From Mycobacterium sp. (GTDB taxonomy: Bacteria > Actinomycetota > Actinomycetes > Mycobacteriales > Mycobacteriaceae), in assembly GCA_021732005.1 (NCBI GenBank), contig JAKFVT010000053.1, forward strand, positions 124,001 to 188,000: DNA of 64,000 bases, in the 5' to 3' direction. Shown one piece after another: positions 1-8,842 of this stretch (position 1 is the first letter of the stretch; each line of letters begins with the position of its first letter). Made by a program: the position numbers and the translations under genes. The notes under the pieces are model-generated. The model saw nothing but the letters and a program-made list of their open reading frames with translations. It did not search any database and was not told the origin of the DNA.

Positions 1-859
1 TAGACACCGAGGCTCGCTGGCTGAACACCGCGAAGTCGATGGCTTCGATGCGATCGAGGATCTCCGAGTACAGCGTGAACGCGGTAGTCACACACGGCCT
101 CGACTGCGGGGCGAGAAGGGCGATCCCCTTGCGTGCCTGCCGGTACACACCGCGGGCAATGTCGTGCTGGGCCGCCAGCGCCCGGCGCACCTTCGGATCG
201 GTGCGGCGGTTCTGATGGCACCAGGTCAGCACGTCGCGGTCCACACCGAAGGCGGCGAGCTCGTCGGCAGGCAGATAGATGCGGTCGCGCGCCAGGTCCT
301 CGTCGACGTCGCGCAGGAAGTTGGTCAGCTGGAAGGCATGCCCCAGTGCCTCGGCGTACGGCGCAGCCTCCTCGGCCGGCCCGACGGTGCCGAGGATCGG
401 CAGCATCTGCAGGCCGATGACCGCCGCCGAGCCACGCATGTAGTGGTTCAGCGCCGGGCGATCCGCATAGTCGGTGACGGTGAGATCCATCCGCATCGAG
501 GTCAGGAAGTCGTCGAAGAGGTCGAGCGGGATCTGGTAGGTGCGGGCGGTGTGCAGCACGGCGGCCAGCACCGGCTCCGTGTCATCCGCATCGCCGTTGA
601 AGAACTTGTTCGAAAGCTCGTCGAGGCGCCGTTCACGATCGGCGGTGCTGGCGTCGATGTCCATGTCGTCGAGGATGTCGTCGGCATACCGGGCGAACCC
701 GTACAACGCGTGCACCGGCGGGCGCTGCGACGGGGCGAGCAACCGGGTGGCCAGGAAGTAGGTCCGGCCGTGCTGGGCGTTGAGGCGCCGGCAGTAGCGG
801 TAGGACTCGACCAGTCGCAAATCGTCGATGCCTGCGGCATGCAACTCGGTGTGGATCAT
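1..859 (-). CDS. crtB: Phytoene synthase CrtB (3' end beyond the window)
   Basis: Condenses two geranylgeranyl diphosphates to phytoene, the first committed step of carotenoid synthesis. The visible 286 residues, read from ATG at 859, contain both aspartate-rich prenyl diphosphate/Mg2+ motifs of squalene/phytoene synthases: YADDILDDMD near residue 60 and NFLRDVDEDLARDRIYLP near residue 190. The family is about 300 residues long, so only a short C-terminus is missing. The start lies 2 nt after the crtI stop, so the two genes should be one transcript. With crtI it suggests a pigmented mycobacterium. Confidence 0.95.
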   Translation of the reverse strand, partial: MIHTELHAAGIDDLRLVESYRYCRRLNAQHGRTYFLATRLLAPSQRPPVHALYGFARYADDILDDMDIDASTADRERRLDELSNKFFNGDADDTEPVLAAVLHTARTYQIPLDLFDDFLTSMRMDLTVTDYADRPALNHYMRGSAAVIGLQMLPILGTVGPAEEAAPYAEALGHAFQLTNFLRDVDEDLARDRIYLPADELAAFGVDRDVLTWCHQNRRTDPKVRRALAAQHDIARGVYRQARKGIALLAPQSRPCVTTAFTLYSEILDRIEAIDFAVFSQRASVS

Positions 860-861
860 CG

Positions 862-2385
862 CTACCTGCTTCCCGACCCGACGATAGTGCGTTTGGCGGA
901 AGGGTCGTCGACGGCCCCGGTGACACGGTCGGCGGCCAGCCGCCCGGAGATCATCGCTGTCGGGATGCCGACACCGGGCACGGTCGACCCGCCGGCCAGC
1001 ACGGCGTTGTCGATGCCGCGGACCATGTTGGCCGGCCGGAACGGACCGGTCTGGGCGAACGTGTGCGCCAGCGCGAACGGCGAGCCGGCGGCCATGCCCT
1101 GCGCGGCCCAGTCGGCGGGGGTGACGACGTCCAGGATCTCGGCGTCGTCGGCGAGTCCGGGCATCAGCCGTTCGGCGGCGGTGGCCAGCACCTGGCGCGC
1201 GTAGCCGTCCCCGGTCGAACCCCAATCGACCTTGCCCACTTCGAGATTCGGCGCGGGCGCCAGCACGTAGAGCAGATCGCGGCCGGTCGGCGCGAGGCTC
1301 GGATCACCCGCGGTGGGCCTGGTCACCAGCAGCGACGGGTCGCTCATCAGAGCACCGTCGCGGATGATCTCGTCGAACGTGCGAGCCCATTGATGCCCGA
1401 AGCTGATGTTGTGGTGGAGCAGTCGCTCGCCGACCGCCGGCACCCCGACGTGCACGACGACCGCCGACGGCGCGGGCCGCACCTTGATCGGACGCCGCGG
1501 TGCGCGGCCGAGAAGCTGATAGGTCAGCGGCAGCTCGGTGGTGAGTACCACAGCGTCACAAGCGATCCGCTCACCGTCGCCGGTCCGCACCGCAGTCACT
1601 CGTGAGCCGCTGCGTTCCAGCGCATCCACAGTCGACCCGTAGCGGAACTGCACGCCCGCCGCCTCAGCCGCGGCTGCCATCGCCTCGGGAACCGCGCGCA
1701 TGCCTCCGCGCGGAAAGTACACGCCCGCAACAGTATCCATGTACGCGATGACGGCATAGGCGGCCAGCGCCTGCTGGGGCGGGACACCGGCGTAGAGCGC
1801 TTGGAAGGTGAACAGCCGCTGAACTCGTTCGTCGGTGATGAACCGGCCGACCATCCGTTCCCAGCCGCGGAATCCGCCGATCGCGGCGAGCCGGGCCAGT
1901 TGCGGGGTCAGCAGCGACAGCGGGGACGAAAAGTTGGACGCGATGAAGCCGTTGAACTCCAACCGGTAGAGCTCGGTGAGCCAGGCGCGGAGGCGTTGGT
2001 AGCCGGCGGCCTGATCCGGGCCGGCGAACTCCTCGATGGCGGCCGTCATCGCGGCGGCGTCGGGGTGCACGTCCAGCGAGCGGCCGTCGGCGAAGGTGGC
2101 CCGGTAGGCCGGGGCGACCTGCACCAGGTCCAGATGGTCGGTCATCGATGCGCCGACGGCGGCGAAAGCATCCTCGATGATGTCCGGCATGGTCAGCACG
2201 GTCGGCCCGGTGTCGATGCGGTAGCCGGCGATGTCAGCCTGCCCCATCCGCCCACCAGGGAACGAGTAGCGCTCGACGACGGTGACCGATCGACCGCGAC
2301 CGGCCAATTGCAGCGCAGCTGAGAGCCCCGACAGGCCCGCGCCCACCACCACGACATGATCAGTGGCGCCCGGGACGGTACGCAT
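862..2385 (-). CDS. crtI: Phytoene desaturase CrtI
   Basis: FAD-dependent desaturase that converts phytoene to lycopene-type carotenoids. The N-terminus has the dinucleotide-binding fold (VVVVGAGLSGLSAALQLAG, then VVE about 10 residues later). The C-terminus has the family signature GSTVPGVGIPTAMISGRLAAD. The 507-residue length is normal. I start it at ATG 2385 rather than TTG 2388 because a strong ribosome-binding site (GGAGAGGAG) lies 6 nt upstream of this ATG. It is the promoter-proximal gene of a crtI-crtB unit, divergent from the peptide ABC operon. Confidence 0.95.
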   Translation of the reverse strand: MRTVPGATDHVVVVGAGLSGLSAALQLAGRGRSVTVVERYSFPGGRMGQADIAGYRIDTGPTVLTMPDIIEDAFAAVGASMTDHLDLVQVAPAYRATFADGRSLDVHPDAAAMTAAIEEFAGPDQAAGYQRLRAWLTELYRLEFNGFIASNFSSPLSLLTPQLARLAAIGGFRGWERMVGRFITDERVQRLFTFQALYAGVPPQQALAAYAVIAYMDTVAGVYFPRGGMRAVPEAMAAAAEAAGVQFRYGSTVDALERSGSRVTAVRTGDGERIACDAVVLTTELPLTYQLLGRAPRRPIKVRPAPSAVVVHVGVPAVGERLLHHNISFGHQWARTFDEIIRDGALMSDPSLLVTRPTAGDPSLAPTGRDLLYVLAPAPNLEVGKVDWGSTGDGYARQVLATAAERLMPGLADDAEILDVVTPADWAAQGMAAGSPFALAHTFAQTGPFRPANMVRGIDNAVLAGGSTVPGVGIPTAMISGRLAADRVTGAVDDPSAKRTIVGSGSR

Positions 2386-2713
2386 CAATCGCTCCTCTCC
2401 ACGCCGAGGGCTTGGTTCGCCCCGGCCGAGCCCCTAGGCGATACCCCGCCGGATGCACTTGCAATCAACTGGCTTCGGTGTGGCCTCCATTCAATGCGAG
2501 TAACGGCCGCCATGCTGCGGTCGCGGGCGTTTGTCACGCACGCGTAATTTTCCTCCCCCGTCTCCGGCGACAGGTGCCGAGCGGGCAGACCGGCACCCAC
2601 GTCGGCGAGAAAGTCCAGGTGGCCGCGGTAATCCGGCTTCGGTTCCCCACCCCGGCCGATTATCGCAGCGCCGGCGTTTACCTATCGGCGGTTCGGGAAA
2701 CTCGCATCCCATC
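2386..2713. promoter_or_regulatory. Divergent intergenic region crtI / peptide ABC operon
   Basis: About 330 nt with no convincing gene. It must carry promoters for crtI (minus) and the peptide-binding protein (plus). Only the crtI ribosome-binding site at 2391-2399 is clear. I looked for cobalamin-, SAM- and c-di-AMP-type riboswitch cores and recognised none, and I found no long inverted repeat. Short open frames on both strands show no recognisable protein. Confidence 0.4.
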
Positions 2714-4240
2714 ATGAGACGACCAGCGGTGCTGACCGCTGCCCTCGTAATGATCGGGCTGCTGGCGGCGTGTTCGACGGGCTCGCGGGTTGATCTGGGC
2801 GGACCTTCGGCGGGCAACATCACGGCTGCGATCGCCGGCGAGCCCGACCAGCTCGACCCGCAGCGCAGCACCGCCTACTTCTCCTTCGAGGTGCTGGAGA
2901 ACGTCTACGACACCCTGGTCGAGCCCGACGAGAGCCTCGAGATGCGGCCGGCGCTGGCCGAATCCTGGCAGGTCTCCCCCGACCAACGCACCTGGACCTT
3001 TCACCTGCGCCCTGGCGTCAGCTGGCACGACGGTTCGCCGTTCACCGCCTCCGATGTCGTCTACTCCTACCGGCGGATCATCGACGAGAAACTCGCCAAC
3101 GCCGACAAGCTCAGCGCGGTCCGCGACGTGCGCGCGCCGGACCCGCAGACGGTCGTCATCGACGTGCAGCACCCCACCCCCAACCTGCTGACCAACCTCG
3201 GCGGCTTCAAAGGGATGGCGATCGTGCAGCGCCGCAACGTCGAAAGCGGCCAGATCGCAACACATCCGGTGGGCACCGGACCGTTCGCCTTCACCGGGCG
3301 CACGAGCGGCGACTCGATCACCCTGACCGCGAACAAGAGCTATTGGGGAGGCGCACCACAGGTCCCGGGCGTGACGTTCCGGTTCATCTCCGAACCGTCG
3401 ACGGCGTTGTCGGCCCTGCAGGCCGGTGAGATCGACTGGACCGACGCCATTCCACCGCAGCGTGTCGAGCAGTTGAAGGGCGACGACTCGATGCACCTGG
3501 CCGTCACGCCGTCCAACGACTACTGGTATCTGGCGCTCAACGAGGCACGCGCGCCGTGGAATGACGAGCGGGTACGACAAGCCATCGCCTACGGCATCGA
3601 TCGGGCGTCGATCGTGCAAGCCACCAGCTACGGGACCGCGACCGCGAATCAGCTTGCGATTCCGCAAGGTAACCCGTGGTACACGCCATACGACCGCTAC
3701 CGCCACGACGAGGGCCGAGCTCGAGATCTTCTGCGGCAGGCCGGAATCGGCAACCAGAAGTTGGACATGCTGGTCACCAGCGAGTATCCGGAGACGGTCA
3801 CCGCGGCGCAGATCATCGCCGACAACCTTGCGGCGGTGGGCATCGAGGTCAGCATCCGCACCGTCGACTTCGCGACCTGGCTCGACGAACAGAACAGCGG
3901 CCACTTCGACATGCTGATGATGGGGTGGCTCGGCAACATCGATCCCGACGACTTCTACTACGCCCAGCACCACACCGGCGGCTCGAGCAACGCGCAGAAA
4001 TTCTCCGACCCGGGCGTCGACCGGCTGCTGGACGCGGCGCGCGAAGAGACCGACCGTGGCCGCCGCCAGGACGAGTACGCCCGGGCCGCGACGATCATCG
4101 CCGACAAGGCCAGCTACATCTACCTCTACAACCCGTCGGTCATTCAGGCGTGGTCGACGAATCTGACCGGATATGACGCCCGGCGTGACGGTGCCGTGAG
4201 GTTTCGCTCAGCCCACCTGACGAGAGGTGGTGCGGCGTGA
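2714..4240 (+). CDS. Peptide/nickel-type ABC transporter substrate-binding lipoprotein
   Basis: Extracytoplasmic binding protein of the SBP_bac_5 (DppA/OppA) family, 508 residues. It begins with a lipoprotein signal peptide, and LLAACS is the lipobox with Cys near residue 21. Typical family segments follow: QLDPQRS, LRPGVSWHDGSPFTASDVVYSY, and RVRQAIAYGIDR near residue 290. The frame is open further upstream, but only ATG 2714 gives a sensible signal peptide; its ribosome-binding site is weak. It is the first gene of a four-gene dppABCD-like operon. The substrate is inferred (oligopeptide), and paralogues of this family bind other solutes. Confidence 0.88.
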   Translation: MRRPAVLTAALVMIGLLAACSTGSRVDLGGPSAGNITAAIAGEPDQLDPQRSTAYFSFEVLENVYDTLVEPDESLEMRPALAESWQVSPDQRTWTFHLRPGVSWHDGSPFTASDVVYSYRRIIDEKLANADKLSAVRDVRAPDPQTVVIDVQHPTPNLLTNLGGFKGMAIVQRRNVESGQIATHPVGTGPFAFTGRTSGDSITLTANKSYWGGAPQVPGVTFRFISEPSTALSALQAGEIDWTDAIPPQRVEQLKGDDSMHLAVTPSNDYWYLALNEARAPWNDERVRQAIAYGIDRASIVQATSYGTATANQLAIPQGNPWYTPYDRYRHDEGRARDLLRQAGIGNQKLDMLVTSEYPETVTAAQIIADNLAAVGIEVSIRTVDFATWLDEQNSGHFDMLMMGWLGNIDPDDFYYAQHHTGGSSNAQKFSDPGVDRLLDAAREETDRGRRQDEYARAATIIADKASYIYLYNPSVIQAWSTNLTGYDARRDGAVRFRSAHLTRGGAA

Positions 4241-5181
4241 TCGCGTTCCTTCTGCGGCGGCTGCTGTATTCGGCGGTGGTGATGGTCGGTGTGCTGATCG
4301 TGGTGTTCGCGCTGGTGCATCTGGTGCCCGGCGACCCGGTGCGCATCGCGTTGGGCACCCGGTACACGCCGGAGGCCTACCAGGCGCTGCGGTCGGCCAG
4401 TGGTCTCGACCGCCCGCCGATCGCACAGTTCTTCTCCTATGCCGGCTCGGCGCTGACCGGTGACCTCGGGGTCAGCTTCCGCAACGGCGAGCCGGTGACC
4501 GCGACGCTGCTCGATCGGCTGCCGGCCACGGTGTCCCTTGCGCTGGTCGGCATCCTGATCGCCTTGGTGATCGCACTGCCCGCGGGCATCTACTCCGCTC
4601 TGAACCGCGGCCGCGCAGGTGACGGAATCGTGCGGGTGGCAAGCCAATTCGGTGTCTCGATCCCGGACTTCTGGATGGCGATCCTGCTGATCGGCCTGTT
4701 CGCCTCGACGCTGGGCTGGTTGCCCACCTCCGGATATCGGCCACTGTTGCAGGACCCGGGCGGCTGGCTGCGCCACATCGTATTGCCCGGCCTCACGGTC
4801 GGATTGGTGGCGGGAGCGATCATGACCCGGTATGTCCGGTCCGCGGTGCTGGAGGTCGCCGAGGCCGGCTACGTGCGAACCGCCCGGTCCAAAGGACTTG
4901 CCCCCATGGTGGTCACGTCACGGCACATCGTGCGCAACGCGCTGGTGCCGGTGCTGACCATCACCGGCATTCAGCTGGCGACGATCCTCGGCGGGGTGAT
5001 CGTCGTCGAGGTGGTCTTCGCGTGGCCGGGGCTGGGGCGGCTGACCTTCAACGCCGTCGCCGCCCGCGACTACCCGGTGATCCAGGGTGCGGTGCTGCTG
5101 ATCGCCGCGCTGTTGCTGCTGATCAACCTCATCGTCGACGTGCTGTACGCGGTGGTCGATCCACGGATCCGGCTGTCATGA
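4237..5181 (+). CDS. Peptide ABC transporter permease, DppB/OppB type
   Basis: Integral membrane subunit, 314 residues. The N-terminus (RRLLYSAVVMVGVLIVVFAL, then HLVPGDPVRIALG) is typical of DppB/OppB proteins. The EAA loop that contacts the ATPase is at YVRTARSKGLAPMVVTSRHI. The GTG start overlaps the stop of the binding-protein gene (GTGA), indicating translational coupling. The family makes a heterodimeric channel with the next gene product. Confidence 0.92.
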   Translation: MIAFLLRRLLYSAVVMVGVLIVVFALVHLVPGDPVRIALGTRYTPEAYQALRSASGLDRPPIAQFFSYAGSALTGDLGVSFRNGEPVTATLLDRLPATVSLALVGILIALVIALPAGIYSALNRGRAGDGIVRVASQFGVSIPDFWMAILLIGLFASTLGWLPTSGYRPLLQDPGGWLRHIVLPGLTVGLVAGAIMTRYVRSAVLEVAEAGYVRTARSKGLAPMVVTSRHIVRNALVPVLTITGIQLATILGGVIVVEVVFAWPGLGRLTFNAVAARDYPVIQGAVLLIAALLLLINLIVDVLYAVVDPRIRLS

Positions 5182-6035
5182 GAGTCTCGAATTGGCGTTT
5201 GCTGCTGGGCAATCCGGTCGCCGCGATCAGCGCGATACTGCTCTTGACGATCATCGTCGCCGCACTCGGCGCACCGTGGCTGGCCCCATCGGGTGTCAAC
5301 GATGTCGATGTGCCGAACGCCCTGCAGGCTCCCGGCGGCGCGCATTGGTTCGGCACTGACGAGCTCGGCCGCGACATCGCCTCCCGGGTGCTGGTCGCGA
5401 CTCGGGCGTCACTGGAGGTCGCGCTCGTCAGCGTCGCGTTCGCTCTTGTCGCCGGGGTGAGCGTCGGCGTGCTCGCCGGCTACCGGGGCGGTTGGGCGGA
5501 CACGGTGTTGATGAGATGCGTCGACGTCATGTTCGCGTTCCCGGTTCTGTTGCTGGCGTTGGCGATTGTCGCCGTCCTCGGTCCGGGGCTGACCACCACC
5601 ATGCTGGCGATCGGCGTGGTCTACACGCCGATCTTTGCCCGGGTGGCCCGGGCCAGCACACTGGGCGTGCGGGTCGAACCGTATGTGGCGGTGTCACGTT
5701 CGATGGGCAGCCCGCACCGCTACATCCTGGCTCGCCACGTGCTGCCCAACATCGCCGGGCCACTGATCGTGCAGACGTCGCTGTCGCTGGCGTTCGCGAT
5801 CCTCTCGGAGGCGGCCCTGTCGTTTCTGGGGCTGGGACTGCAACCGCCGCAGCCGTCCCTGGGCCGGATGATCTTCGACTCGCAGGGCTTCGTCACGCTG
5901 GCGTGGTGGGTGGCGGTGTTCCCCGGCGCCGCGATCTTCGTGATCGTGTTGGCGTTCAACCTGTTGGGCGACGGGCTCCGCGACGTCCTGGATCCCAAGC
6001 AGCGCACCTCCACCGAGGCCGGGCGAGGCTCATGA
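5178..6035 (+). CDS. Peptide ABC transporter permease, DppC/OppC type
   Basis: Second permease, 285 residues. The N-terminal DppC segment (NPVAAISAILLLTIIVAALGAPWLAPSG) is followed by the HWFGTDELGRDIASRVLVATR motif typical of OppC/DppC proteins. The EAA loop is near VAVSRSMGSPHRYILARHVL. The ATG overlaps the preceding stop (ATGA). The frame is open upstream inside the previous gene, but family alignment supports ATG 5178. It pairs with the DppB-like subunit. Confidence 0.92.
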   Translation: MRVSNWRLLLGNPVAAISAILLLTIIVAALGAPWLAPSGVNDVDVPNALQAPGGAHWFGTDELGRDIASRVLVATRASLEVALVSVAFALVAGVSVGVLAGYRGGWADTVLMRCVDVMFAFPVLLLALAIVAVLGPGLTTTMLAIGVVYTPIFARVARASTLGVRVEPYVAVSRSMGSPHRYILARHVLPNIAGPLIVQTSLSLAFAILSEAALSFLGLGLQPPQPSLGRMIFDSQGFVTLAWWVAVFPGAAIFVIVLAFNLLGDGLRDVLDPKQRTSTEAGRGS

Positions 6036-7624
6036 CGCCTGTGCTCAGTGTTCGTGACCTGCGGGTGCGGCTCGGCCGCCGGGAGATCTTGCGGGGCATA
6101 TCATTCGATGTCGAGCCCGAGCAGACGTTGGGGATCGTCGGCGAATCCGGCTCCGGCAAGACGATGACCGCACTGGCAGCCACCGGCTTGCTCGACACGC
6201 CGGGCGCGGTGACGACCGGTTCGAGTCAGCTTGCGGCCAGCGATGATTCGCGCACGACCCAGCTGGTGGGCGCGAAACCCCGGGTGCTGCGCAGCGTGCA
6301 CGGCGGCCGTATCGGCTTCGTGTTCCAGGACCCCGGAACGTCACTCAATCCGCTGCTGACGCTGGAGCGGCAGATCACCGAATCCCTTCAGGCACACAAG
6401 AACCTGACCCGACGCAGCGCCCGGCAGCGCGCGCTCGAACTGCTGGAAGCCGTCGGACTGCCCGAGGCGGAACGTCGCCTGGACAGTTACCCGCACCAGC
6501 TCTCGGGCGGTCAGCGACAGCGGGTCATGGTGGCGATCGCGCTGGCCTGCGACCCCGAACTCCTGGTCGCCGACGAACCGACCACCGCCCTGGACGTGAC
6601 CACGCAGGCGCAGATCGTCGCCCTGATCAAGGACCTGCAACGCGATTTCGGCGCCGCGGTGGTGTGGATCAGTCACGATCTGGGCCTCGTCGGGCAGGTG
6701 GCCGACACCGTCACGGTGCTGCAGGACGGGGTGTCGGTGGAACAGGCGCCGATCCTGGACATCTTCGACTCCCCAAGCCATCCCTACACCCGGGAACTGC
6801 TCGACGCGCGACCGCTGATCGGCGCCGGCGGCCCGCCGCCCGCACCGGCTGATGCCGCCGTGCTGCTGGACGTCGACGAACTGCACGTGGAATTCGGCGG
6901 GGAGACGGCCGTCACGGACGTCTCGTTCCAGATCCGTCGCGGCACCACCCTGGGCCTGGTCGGCGAATCCGGGTCCGGCAAGTCGACAGTGGCCGGGGCG
7001 CTGACCGGACTGGTCACCCCCACCTCGGGCACGGCGACGCTGGACGGGGTGGACATTCTCGGCGTGCGCGGCTCGGACGAGAAAGCGCTGCGGCGCCGGA
7101 TCAGTCTGGTGTTGCAGGACCCGTTCGCAGCACTCGACCCACGCGCCCGCATCGGCTCGGCGATCGCCGAACCCCTTGCAGTGCATCGCATTCGGCGCGG
7201 TAAGCATGCTCGCACCGAGCGGGTGGCCGAACTGCTGGAGCTGGTCGGCCTACCGAGCGAGTTCGCGTCGCGCTATCCGCACGAGCTGTCCGGGGGCCAG
7301 CGCCAGCGGGTCAGCATCGCCCGCGCGCTGGCGGTCGAACCGGAACTGGTCATACTCGACGAGGCAACGGCATCCCTCGACGTCTCGGTCCAGTCCCGGA
7401 TCCTGGATCTGCTCACCGATCTGCAGCGCGACCTCGGCCTGACCTACCTGTTCATCTCGCATGACCTGGCGGTCGTGGAACGGATGAGCCACGACGTGCT
7501 GGTGCTCCGCGACGGCGACATGGTCGAATACCGGCCCGCCGCCGACCTACTCGCGGCGCCCGAGCATGAGTACACCCGCGCGCTCCTGGCGGCCGTACCG
7601 CCAGCACGACCGCGTGCGGGCTGA
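6032..7624 (+). CDS. Fused double ATPase of the peptide ABC transporter (DppD-DppF)
   Basis: One 530-residue polypeptide holds two complete ABC nucleotide-binding domains, which replaces the separate DppD and DppF subunits of enterobacteria. Domain 1 has Walker A GESGSGKT near residue 35, signature LSGGQRQR and Walker B LLVADEPTTALD. Domain 2 has Walker A GESGSGKS near residue 313, LSGGQRQR and LVILDEATASLD. Each domain carries the oligopeptide-transporter C-terminal extension (HPYTRELLDARP, HEYTRALLAAVP). Fusions of this kind are usual in actinobacteria. The ATG overlaps the dppC-like stop. Confidence 0.93.
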   Translation: MTPVLSVRDLRVRLGRREILRGISFDVEPEQTLGIVGESGSGKTMTALAATGLLDTPGAVTTGSSQLAASDDSRTTQLVGAKPRVLRSVHGGRIGFVFQDPGTSLNPLLTLERQITESLQAHKNLTRRSARQRALELLEAVGLPEAERRLDSYPHQLSGGQRQRVMVAIALACDPELLVADEPTTALDVTTQAQIVALIKDLQRDFGAAVVWISHDLGLVGQVADTVTVLQDGVSVEQAPILDIFDSPSHPYTRELLDARPLIGAGGPPPAPADAAVLLDVDELHVEFGGETAVTDVSFQIRRGTTLGLVGESGSGKSTVAGALTGLVTPTSGTATLDGVDILGVRGSDEKALRRRISLVLQDPFAALDPRARIGSAIAEPLAVHRIRRGKHARTERVAELLELVGLPSEFASRYPHELSGGQRQRVSIARALAVEPELVILDEATASLDVSVQSRILDLLTDLQRDLGLTYLFISHDLAVVERMSHDVLVLRDGDMVEYRPAADLLAAPEHEYTRALLAAVPPARPRAG

Positions 7625-7636
7625 CATGCTCGTGGC

Positions 7637-8086
7637 GTGAAAACACTTGCCGTCATCGAACCCTCCGAGCCGGCCACCGTGGCCGGCTCGGTCGCCACCA
7701 CCGACAGCGCGGTCGTGGCCGGATCAGTCAGCACCATCAGCAGCGCAGTCGTCGCCGGGTCCATCGCCACCGTCGGCAGCGCTGTGGTCAACGCCTCGAT
7801 CGCGACCGCGGGCAGCGCCGCCGTCGTTGGATCCATTGCGACCGCGGGCAGCGCCCTCGTTGTCGGCTCGGTGGCCACCTCGGGTAGCGCGCTGATCGCC
7901 GGTAGCGTGCTCTCCGTGTTCTCGGTGCGGCTGCGCAAATGCGTGGCGTGCCTGGCCTGCGTCGCATGCCGCGGCTGCACCGCCTGCGTCGGCTGTGTGA
8001 GATGCACCGACTGCGTTGGCTGCATCGGGTGCTACAACTGCTCGGGACTGCGCAACGCGAAGGGACTTCGCGACATACACGCTTGA
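7637..8086 (+). CDS. Unusual repeat protein: 12-residue solenoid-like repeats plus twelve evenly spaced cysteines
   Basis: A 149-residue protein of unknown function. Residues 13-96 are seven in-register 12-residue repeats of the form AVVAGSIATxGS, that is, alternating hexads ending in Gly-Ser or a near match. Residues 102-135 hold twelve cysteines spaced exactly three apart (CxxCxxC...), followed by SGLRNAKGLRDIHA. It has no signal peptide or membrane segment. GTG 7637 is the only start that stays open; an ATG at 7626 stops after four codons. The start lies 12 nt after the transporter ATPase, so it may be co-transcribed. The repeats suggest a beta-solenoid. The Cys triplets suggest metal binding, cross-linking or a modified peptide. 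Both ideas are inference. Confidence 0.72.
   Translation: MKTLAVIEPSEPATVAGSVATTDSAVVAGSVSTISSAVVAGSIATVGSAVVNASIATAGSAAVVGSIATAGSALVVGSVATSGSALIAGSVLSVFSVRLRKCVACLACVACRGCTACVGCVRCTDCVGCIGCYNCSGLRNAKGLRDIHA
7673..7924 (+). repeat. Seven tandem 36-nt coding repeats
   Basis: Seven diverged 36-nt units encode the 12-residue repeats of the cysteine-triplet protein. All are in register with no indels. They are direct, contiguous and translated, so this is not a CRISPR array. Confidence 0.85.
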
Positions 8087-8101
8087 GCGAAGGGTCGGGT
8101 T

Positions 8102-8842
8102 ATGACACAGCTGGACGGGAAGGTCGCCCTGGTGACCGGAGCGTCGTCGGGCCTCGGGGCCGCGACGGCGCAGGTGTTCGCCGAGCGGGGAGCGTCGGTG
8201 TTCGGCATCGCCCGCGACGCCGAGCGGATGGCGACGGTGTTCGAATCCGTTCCCGGCGGCGCGTATTCGTCGGTCGACATCACCAGCGCGCAGGCCTGTC
8301 AGGACGCCGTGGCGCAGTGTGTCGACCACTTCGGGCGGCTCGACGTGCTGGTGAATGCGGCAGGCTTTCACCAGATGCGGCGCACCCCGTCGGTCACCGA
8401 CGAGGACTGGGATTACGACCTCGCCGTCAACCTCAACGGCCCGTTCTATCTGACCCGCGCGGCGCTGCCGAAGCTGCTGGAGGTCGGCGGCAACATCGTC
8501 AACGTCGCCTCGATCGCCGGCATCGAGGGCGAGGTCTATTCGGCGGCGTACTGCGCGGCCAAGCATGGGCTGGTCGGAATGACGAAGGCCTTGGCGATCG
8601 AATACACCAAAGAACAGCTGCGGGTGAACGTCATCTGCCCGGGCGGCATGCTCACCCCGCAGGTGACCGAGTTCAAGACCCCCGAGGACGCGGACTGGGA
8701 TCTGATCATGCGTATCGCCGCGCCCCGCGGGATGATGGCGCCCGCCGATGTGGCCAAGGTGATCGCATTCCTGGCGAGCGACGATGCGACGACCATCCAC
8801 GGCGCGGTCTACAACGTCGACAACGGTAAGACGGCGGGCTAG
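8102..8842 (+). CDS. Short-chain dehydrogenase/reductase
   Basis: Classical SDR of 246 residues. The NAD(P) motif VTGASSGLGAATAQ is near residue 12, VNAAG (NAAG motif) is near residue 82, catalytic Ser lies in VNVASIAG and the YCAAK active-site motif follows. An aspartate-rich stretch VDIT after the second strand is present, but cofactor preference is not decided from sequence. The substrate is unknown. It starts 15 nt after the cysteine-triplet gene and could be co-expressed with it. Its stop overlaps the stop of the convergent SRPBCC gene in a CTAG tetranucleotide. Confidence 0.9.
   Translation: MTQLDGKVALVTGASSGLGAATAQVFAERGASVFGIARDAERMATVFESVPGGAYSSVDITSAQACQDAVAQCVDHFGRLDVLVNAAGFHQMRRTPSVTDEDWDYDLAVNLNGPFYLTRAALPKLLEVGGNIVNVASIAGIEGEVYSAAYCAAKHGLVGMTKALAIEYTKEQLRVNVICPGGMLTPQVTEFKTPEDADWDLIMRIAAPRGMMAPADVAKVIAFLASDDATTIHGAVYNVDNGKTAG

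Noticed and set aside
2386..2713. Riboswitch between crtI and the peptide ABC operon
   Set aside because: No recognisable conserved core of the common actinobacterial riboswitch classes, and no clear terminator or sequestered start.
7673..7924. CRISPR-like appearance of seven 36-nt units
   Set aside because: Units are contiguous, diverged, in frame and translated, with no unique spacers and no cas genes.
7444..8800. Minus-strand frames across the repeat/cysteine gene and the SDR
   Set aside because: The plus-strand frame has the cleaner repeat register and the cysteine ladder. The minus frames are only the antisense of the 36-nt repeats and of an intact SDR.
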